Part shown: one piece after another, positions 58,418-64,000 of the stretch | Layout of the letters: every line of letters begins with the position of its first letter | Numbering within the stretch: position 1 is the first letter of the stretch | NCBI RefSeq assembly: GCF_024346755.1 | Contig: NZ_AP024861.1 | Coordinates: forward strand, 3,782,001-3,846,000 | DNA: 64,000 bases | Origin: Vibrio aerogenes | Lineage (GTDB): Bacteria > Pseudomonadota > Gammaproteobacteria > Enterobacterales > Vibrionaceae | Reading direction: 5' to 3' | Notes under the pieces: generated by a model | What the model was told of the DNA's origin: nothing | Databases searched by the model: none | Seen by the model: only the letters and a program-made list of their open reading frames with translations | Made by a program: the position numbers and the translations under genes

Positions 58418-60778
58418 ATGAATCATCAATCACAAACCCGCATCTTTGCGCTGTCTGCGATTACGCTGGCACTGGCTGCATGTAACTCTTCTGATAATCA
58501 AACCACCTATACAAATCCGGGAATGCCAACGGGCAAATCAGGTACTGTCACTATCAGTGAGCCGGTATTAAGTGGCACCAACGTAGCTATCGTTGATGGT
58601 GATATCCCAACAACAAATGACAAACACAACACGGATGCTTACAACCCGGATAAGAACCCAATCATCCAGATTCTGAGCGGCTTTGATGATATCTGGTATG
58701 CGGGTGATGATGTTTGGGCAAGCAACGGTTCCAACACCCTGACAGTCGTGAATGGTAACAGCGGTGTTGAAGGTGGCGGCTCAAACAGCACGACACTGGC
58801 AATTCCGTTTGACTTCTCGAACGATGTCATCCGGGATATGCAGGTCTGGAAAGAGAACTTTGATTATGTCACGACGCTGACACGTCAGGGACAATCAACA
58901 CCAGACGTTGACCGCAGTGACAAAGCAGCCATGGTCAGCGCCTATCTGGATGATCAGCGGGATAAAGGTTTCAGTCTCACTTCAGGGTTAGGTCCGCTCG
59001 CCGACGATTACCATTCCGGTGCAAACTCTCACTCTTCATATGGTACAGACAGCAACAATAATGTGACACTGACAGACAATGACGGCCAGGTGACAACCGT
59101 TGATGTGACCGCTGCAACATATAATAAAAGCCTGAACACAAAACTGGCCAGTTATACAAAAACCGGATACGGCACCACCACACTGGATGGGAGTGCAACA
59201 GCATTAAGCAACGTAGTCACTTTACTTCAGACAATCGCTGCCTATGGCGCATCGAGTGAAGCACCAAAGTATCACTTCGAATCACCCCGTCCGTGGCGCA
59301 TCAGCAAAGATGACTATGACGTCCCTGCATTCAATGATGCATCGGCTTCGGTTTACAGCACTATCAGCGATCTGACCACACTGGATCAGGTCAGTTGCCT
59401 GAATTTAGACGGCTCAACGGATACAGCAAAATACTACGAACGTCCAGCCAATCCGATTGTAGAACCAATGTCGGGCCTGCTGTGTGCGGCCCGAACCACT
59501 TACCGTGCGAAAGACAGCGGCGGTTATAGCGAAGGGTATGATTTTAGTGCATCTCCGCTGGCGACAGTGACCTACTCAAGCCGTGCAAAAGATGGGGCTT
59601 TCCCAAGTGGTCACACAGCTGAGGCGTTCGACCGCGGTCTGGGTTATGCTTATGCAATCCCTGAGCGTTTTGCTGAAATGGTAGCCCGTGCCGGTGATTT
59701 AGGACAAAACCGGATTGTTGCAGGCATGCACTCACCACTGGATGTCATCGGTGGCCGAATCATGGCAACGGCAATTACAGCGGCAACATTGTCTGACGCC
59801 GCGAATGCAACGATTGCAAACAATGCATTCACACAAGCGAACAGCTATTTCACGACGAAAGCAGTGGCTGCCGGTTACGATAACGCTTATGACTTTGCTC
59901 ACTGTACAACCAACACAACCAATCCATGTCGTGGCAAAACAGACAACTATGCTGATCGTGCAGCCATGAAAGCACGCTACAAAGCTTACATGACTTACGG
60001 TTTCAGCAAACTGGATGAAGCAAGCAAAGACCCTGAAGTGCCAAAAGGTGCGGAAGTCTTGCTGGAAACACGTTTCCCTTATCTGGATGCAGACCAACGA
60101 CGTGTCGTTCTTGCATCAACTGAAATCGATTCAAACTATCCTGTGATTAACAAGTCTCGCGGCTGGGGTCGGCTGAATCTGGTTGATGCAGCTGATGGTT
60201 ACGGTACATTTGATGGTAATGTCTCTGTGTACATGGATTTGAGCAAAGGCGGATTTAATGCTCAAGATCACTGGCGGAATGACATTTCAGGTCAGGGTCG
60301 TCTTGAGAAAGACGGAACGGGTGTGCTATTCCTTGAAGGTGCAAACACCTACAGTGGCGGAACAGTCGTAGACGCAGGTACGCTGGTTGGCACATCAGGC
60401 ACGGCATTTGGTAACGGTACACTTTACCAGCAGGGCGGTACAGTTAAAGTCTCCATTGACGACGGCGCATCAGACAGCAGCAAAGGTATTCTGACGGTTT
60501 CTGACTTTGTACAGACTGACGGAGAACTGGCACTGGATCTGACCAACAATGCACAGCTTCATGCTTCGAAAGGGATTTATCTGACGGGCAGCAGTACAAC
60601 GCTGACGCTGAATGTTCCGGTACTGACAGCAGCGACGACTTATACGGTGCTTTCATCGGCTCATCTGGAAGGAACTTTCGCGGCAGTGGAAGCAACGGAT
60701 GCAAGCAGCACCGCTTATGATGTCAGCATCAGCTATTCAGATACTGGCGCAACAGTGACTGTCTCTCCAAAAGCCTGA
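58418..60778 (+). CDS. PAP2-type phosphatase lipoprotein with autotransporter-associated repeat
   Basis: This 786-residue envelope phosphatase has lipobox signal SAITLALAACNSSD (Cys about residue 22). The catalytic core has all three PAP2/vanadium-haloperoxidase signatures: KYHFESPRPWR (K-x6-RP), AFPSGHTAEAFDRG (PSGH) and NRIVAGMHSPLDVIGG (R-x5-H-x3-D). From about residue 620 the protein changes to a beta-helix type. GRLEKDGTGVLFLEGANTYS, then GGTVVDAGTLVG, is the autotransporter-associated strand repeat. No membrane barrel follows. The likely role is periplasmic or surface hydrolysis of phosphate esters. Base use is like its neighbours. Confidence 0.87.
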   Translation: MNHQSQTRIFALSAITLALAACNSSDNQTTYTNPGMPTGKSGTVTISEPVLSGTNVAIVDGDIPTTNDKHNTDAYNPDKNPIIQILSGFDDIWYAGDDVWASNGSNTLTVVNGNSGVEGGGSNSTTLAIPFDFSNDVIRDMQVWKENFDYVTTLTRQGQSTPDVDRSDKAAMVSAYLDDQRDKGFSLTSGLGPLADDYHSGANSHSSYGTDSNNNVTLTDNDGQVTTVDVTAATYNKSLNTKLASYTKTGYGTTTLDGSATALSNVVTLLQTIAAYGASSEAPKYHFESPRPWRISKDDYDVPAFNDASASVYSTISDLTTLDQVSCLNLDGSTDTAKYYERPANPIVEPMSGLLCAARTTYRAKDSGGYSEGYDFSASPLATVTYSSRAKDGAFPSGHTAEAFDRGLGYAYAIPERFAEMVARAGDLGQNRIVAGMHSPLDVIGGRIMATAITAATLSDAANATIANNAFTQANSYFTTKAVAAGYDNAYDFAHCTTNTTNPCRGKTDNYADRAAMKARYKAYMTYGFSKLDEASKDPEVPKGAEVLLETRFPYLDADQRRVVLASTEIDSNYPVINKSRGWGRLNLVDAADGYGTFDGNVSVYMDLSKGGFNAQDHWRNDISGQGRLEKDGTGVLFLEGANTYSGGTVVDAGTLVGTSGTAFGNGTLYQQGGTVKVSIDDGASDSSKGILTVSDFVQTDGELALDLTNNAQLHASKGIYLTGSSTTLTLNVPVLTAATTYTVLSSAHLEGTFAAVEATDASSTAYDVSISYSDTGATVTVSPKA

Positions 60779-60795
60779 ACAAATAGTTAAACAAC

Positions 60796-60832
60796 AAAAA
60801 GCCCGGCGAATATGAAATCGCCGGGCTTTTTT
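60796..60832. terminator. Bidirectional terminator between the PAP2 gene and prlC
   Basis: AAAAAGCCCGGCGA and TCGCCGGGCTTTTT form a perfect stem around an eight-base loop, with A- and T-tracts on the two sides. It serves both convergent genes. Confidence 0.94.
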
Positions 60833-60862
60833 TATTCACGACCCAATAACAGTCTTATGATG

Positions 60863-62905
60863 TTAAGCTGCAATACCAGCATGACGTAACAGCGCATCAA
60901 TCTGAGGTTCACGGCCACGGAAACGCTTAAACAGTTCCATTGGCTCTTCACTCCCTCCCATTTCAAGGATATTGTTCAGGAAGCTTAATCCGGTTTCCGG
61001 ATTAAAGATGCCTTCTTCTTCAAAGCGGGAGAATGCATCAGAAGACAGCACTTCTGCCCACAAGTAGCTGTAGTAACCAGCACTATATCCACCAGCAAAA
61101 ATATGCGCGAAACTATGGGAGAAGCGATTCCACTCAAGTGCAGGTAACACGGCAACTTTTGCCTTCACCTCTGCCAAAGTTTCCAGTACCCTCGGACCGA
61201 CCTCAGGGTCATAGTCGTGATGCAGTGTGAAGTCAAACAGACCAAACTCAAGCTGACGTAAAATAAACATCGCAGACTGGAAGTTCTTCGCTGCCAGCAT
61301 TTTATCAAGCATCTCTTTCGGTAATGGTTCACCGGTTTCGTAGTGACCGGAAATAAATGCCAGCGCATCTTCTTCCCAGCACCAATTCTCCAGGAACTGG
61401 CTTGGCAGTTCAACGGCATCCCATGGCACACCACTAATTCCGGCCACTGCACCCACATCAACCTGAGTCAACATATGATGAATACCATGACCAAATTCAT
61501 GGAACAAAGTCACGACTTCATCATGGGTAAACAGTGCAGGCTTATCACCCACAGGTTTGTTGAAATTACAGGTCAGATAAGCCACCGGCGTTTGTAACTT
61601 GCCATCAGCCGTGATCCGGCGTCCCCGGCAATCATCCATCCATGCACCGCCACGTTTATGTTCACGGGCATACAAATCTAAATAGAAGCTGCCACGTAAC
61701 TGCTGCTGAGCATCGTAGATTTCATAGAACCGGACAGATTCATGCCAGGTGTCCACACCTTCACGCGCTTTTACTGTCATCCCAAAAACACGCTTCAGGA
61801 CTTCAAACAACCCGCTGATCACTTTCTGTTCCGGGAAATAAGGCCGGAGCATTTCATCTGAAATATCAAATAAGTGCTGTTTTTGCTTTTCGCTGTAATA
61901 AGCTATATCCCACAGCGCCAGTTCTTCAACCCCAAATTCATCTTTGGCAAATTGACGCAGCGCTTCAACTTCTCTTTCACCCTGAGGTTTCGCCCGTTTT
62001 GCCAGATCATTGAGAAAACTCAACACCTGTTCCGGCGTTTCGGCCATCTTTGTTGCCAGAGATTTTTCACTGTAGTTATTAAAACCCAATATACGGGAAA
62101 TTTCGTAACGCAGTTTCAGCTCTTCAGCCATAATTTCTGTATTATCCCACTGGCCTGCATTTGGCCCGCGATCTGAAGCCCGGGTCACGAAAGCTTCATA
62201 CATTTCAGCCCTCAGCTCACGGTTATCACAATAAGTCATCACCGGCAGATAAGAAGGCATTTCCAGCGTCAGCAGATAACCTTCCAGCTCTTTCGCTTCT
62301 GCCGCTGCTTTTGCTGCGGCCATTGCGCTTTCAGGCATACCGGACAGTGCTTTTTCATCGGTAATGTGTTTGGTCCAGCCCATGGTTGCATCCAGCACAT
62401 TATTTGAGAATTTTGACCCCAGCTCCGACATCCGCTTACTGATTTCACCATAGCGTTTCTGTTCTGCTACCGGCAGGCCGATCCCTGACAATTTAAAATC
62501 ACGCAGTGCATCCTGAATGGTCTTCTTCTGCGCCTGTGTTAACCCGGCAAAAGCCTCACTGTCATGAATTTTCAGATAAGCTTCGTACAATCCTTTGTGC
62601 TGCCCAACCCAAGTGCCATATTCAGATAAAATGGGCAGACAACTTTCATACGCTTCACGCAGTGCTTCACTGTTCACGACAGAATTCATATGACTCACTG
62701 GCGACCAGATACGGCTCAGCCAATCATCCGCTTCTTCAATCGGCGCCACCAGATTTTCCCAGGATGGATTTTCATTATCCTGTAAAACCTGCTCAATCCG
62801 CTGGCGGCATGTTTCAATCACCTGCTCAACAGCTGGCTTTACATGTTCAGGTTTGATTTGCGAAAACGGAGGTAAATCCGTAAAGGTAAGCAATGGGTTC
62901 GACAT
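60863..62905 (-). CDS. prlC: PrlC, oligopeptidase A (M3 family)
   Basis: This cytoplasmic zinc peptidase breaks down peptides, including cleaved signal peptides. The 680-residue protein has HEFGH at His469 in TLFHEFGHGIHHMLTQ. EWNRFSHSFAHIFAGGYSAG, YYSYLWAEVLSSDAFSRF and the downstream Glu region ELPSQFLENWCWEE complete the site. The start MSNPLLTFTDLPPFSQI at 62905 (AAGGA before it) is preferred over the open ATG at 63007. It is divergent from rlmJ, as in other vibrios. Confidence 0.95.
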   Translation of the reverse strand: MSNPLLTFTDLPPFSQIKPEHVKPAVEQVIETCRQRIEQVLQDNENPSWENLVAPIEEADDWLSRIWSPVSHMNSVVNSEALREAYESCLPILSEYGTWVGQHKGLYEAYLKIHDSEAFAGLTQAQKKTIQDALRDFKLSGIGLPVAEQKRYGEISKRMSELGSKFSNNVLDATMGWTKHITDEKALSGMPESAMAAAKAAAEAKELEGYLLTLEMPSYLPVMTYCDNRELRAEMYEAFVTRASDRGPNAGQWDNTEIMAEELKLRYEISRILGFNNYSEKSLATKMAETPEQVLSFLNDLAKRAKPQGEREVEALRQFAKDEFGVEELALWDIAYYSEKQKQHLFDISDEMLRPYFPEQKVISGLFEVLKRVFGMTVKAREGVDTWHESVRFYEIYDAQQQLRGSFYLDLYAREHKRGGAWMDDCRGRRITADGKLQTPVAYLTCNFNKPVGDKPALFTHDEVVTLFHEFGHGIHHMLTQVDVGAVAGISGVPWDAVELPSQFLENWCWEEDALAFISGHYETGEPLPKEMLDKMLAAKNFQSAMFILRQLEFGLFDFTLHHDYDPEVGPRVLETLAEVKAKVAVLPALEWNRFSHSFAHIFAGGYSAGYYSYLWAEVLSSDAFSRFEEEGIFNPETGLSFLNNILEMGGSEEPMELFKRFRGREPQIDALLRHAGIAA

Positions 62906-63109
62906 AAGACATTCCTTTTGATGTTTAACCATACCATCTTCCGGACAATGAAGATGCAAAGGCTGTTGTGCATGAATCAATAACGCCGGACACATATCCG
63001 GTAACATAGTTACTAAATATAGGTATGATCAGCAATTTTCAATAGCACCATACCAAAGTCAGCCAATCAATGCCTCCGGCTTACCGGTAAACAGGGCGGA
63101 TCAGAACAC

Positions 63110-63139
63110 TGCATCTTCAGTCCACTTGAGTATATAATC
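63110..63139 (-). repeat. Dispersed vibrio intergenic repeat, copy 3
   Basis: Read on the minus strand: GATTATATACTCAA, then GTGGACTGAAGATGC, similar to the copy at 58111 but inverted. It lies between prlC and rlmJ. Confidence 0.65.
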
Positions 63140-63172
63140 AGCATTTCCCGATGCAGAACCAGAGAATTAATT

Positions 63173-64000
63173 TTGCTTAGTTATCGCCACAGTTTTCATG
63201 CCGGCAATCATGCCGATGTCCTCAAACATATCGTTCAGAGCCTGATTCTGGATGCGTTAAAACAGAAAGAAAAACCCTTCGTCTATCATGACACCCATTC
63301 CGGTGCCGGACGCTATGACCTGAATCACGAGTGGTCAGAGAAAACAGGAGAATACAAGCTGGGCATCGGTCGTATCTGGCAACAGCCGGATTTACCAACT
63401 GAGCTGAATCCTTATCAGGAAAGTGTTGCCCGGCTGAATCAGCCAAACATTCTCCGCTATTACCCCGGTTCTCCCCTTGTCGGACGGGCATTGATTCGTC
63501 CACAGGACCGGATGGTTCTGACCGAACTTCATCCCAGTGATTATCCATTGCTGGCGCAGGAATTCCAGCGGGATCGCCAGGTCAGGATTTTTAAAGAAGA
63601 TGGATTTACCCGCCTGAAAGCCAGCCTTCCCCCCAAAGAACGCCGTGGATTGGTTCTGATTGATCCGCCATACGAGCTTGCAACTGAGTACAGAGATACC
63701 GTAAAAGCGATAATTGAAGCACACAAGCGCTGGGCAACCGGGATTTATGCGATTTGGTATCCGGTCGTATACCGGGAAAATATCGATGACATGCTGACGG
63801 GCCTGAAAAATTCAGGTATCCGGAAAATTTTGCAGATTGAACTGGGCGTTTCTCCTGATACAACGGAAAGAGGCATGACCGCATCCGGTATGATCGTCAT
63901 CAATCCGCCCTGGAAACTGGAAAGTCAGATGGAAAAGCTGCTACCGTTTCTGAAAGAAAAAATTGCACCGGCAACAGGCCATTTCACGCTGAAATGGGTT
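63173..64000 (+). CDS. rlmJ: RlmJ, 23S rRNA A2030 N6-methyltransferase, cut by the window end
   Basis: It methylates adenine 2030 of 23S rRNA. 276 residues are visible, and only a few C-terminal ones should be missing (family about 280). It starts with TTG: MLSYRHSFHAGNHADVLKHI is the family N-terminus, and no ATG is available. Further motifs are DTHSGAGRYDL (SAM loop), YYPGSPLVGRALIRPQD, the catalytic LIDPPYE and GMTASGMIVINPPW. The weak ribosome site (AGAGAA) and TTG start suggest low expression. Confidence 0.95.
   Translation, partial: MLSYRHSFHAGNHADVLKHIVQSLILDALKQKEKPFVYHDTHSGAGRYDLNHEWSEKTGEYKLGIGRIWQQPDLPTELNPYQESVARLNQPNILRYYPGSPLVGRALIRPQDRMVLTELHPSDYPLLAQEFQRDRQVRIFKEDGFTRLKASLPPKERRGLVLIDPPYELATEYRDTVKAIIEAHKRWATGIYAIWYPVVYRENIDDMLTGLKNSGIRKILQIELGVSPDTTERGMTASGMIVINPPWKLESQMEKLLPFLKEKIAPATGHFTLKWV

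Overview
The window reads as chromosome I of a Vibrio, near the replication origin. The evidence is gene order: yigB-xerC-yigA-dapF-lysA-lptM facing cyaY, cyaA divergent from hemCDXY, hemN-yihI, engB-spf-polA, ryhB-hemB, tatD facing tatCBA, ubiB-ubiJ-ubiE-rmuC, and uvrD with prlC-rlmJ. These are standard Vibrionaceae housekeeping neighbourhoods and the proteins match their gamma-proteobacterial counterparts along their whole length. Xylose, cellulose and pectin genes suggest a plant-associated or rhizosphere Vibrio. The species cannot be fixed from this sequence.

Region by region. 1-4.2 kb: the tip of an effector-binding-domain protein, an exported protein that looks like the isolated beta substrate-binding domain of Hsp70, and divergent xylR and xylB without xylA. 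4.5-11.8 kb: an Rhs polymorphic-toxin locus. It has a separately encoded N-terminal part, the Rhs shell with a nucleotidyltransferase-like toxin tip, a likely cognate immunity gene, a frameshifted ISAs1-type insertion sequence, and an orphan SUKH-type immunity gene. 12-30.3 kb: housekeeping genes for tRNA modification, chromosome dimer resolution, lysine, frataxin, cAMP and haem, ending at engB. 29-34.4 kb holds three regulatory RNAs, all on the minus strand: a CsrB/CsrC-type RNA that also looks like an open reading frame, Spot 42, and a Fur-controlled RyhB. A fourth small transcript is possible. 34.4-44.8 kb: hemB, tatD, the Tat translocase, ubiquinone genes, rmuC and an M3 peptidase. 44.8-55.9 kb: an accessory block with a secreted pectinesterase, a DMT transporter, a Sel1-repeat protein, a small membrane protein and two tandem CBM2-GH5 cellulases that differ mainly in their repeat linkers. 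55.9-64 kb: uvrD with a LexA box, an unusual PAP2 phosphatase lipoprotein carrying an autotransporter-type repeat, prlC, and rlmJ, which is cut by the window end.

The genes fit together as carbon uptake from plant polymers (pectinesterase, cellulases, xylulokinase) under likely cAMP, Spot 42 and LacI-type control. Haem and iron regulation is clustered (hemCDXY, hemN, hemB, ryhB), and there is a contact-dependent competition locus. No tRNA, rRNA or CRISPR array was seen.
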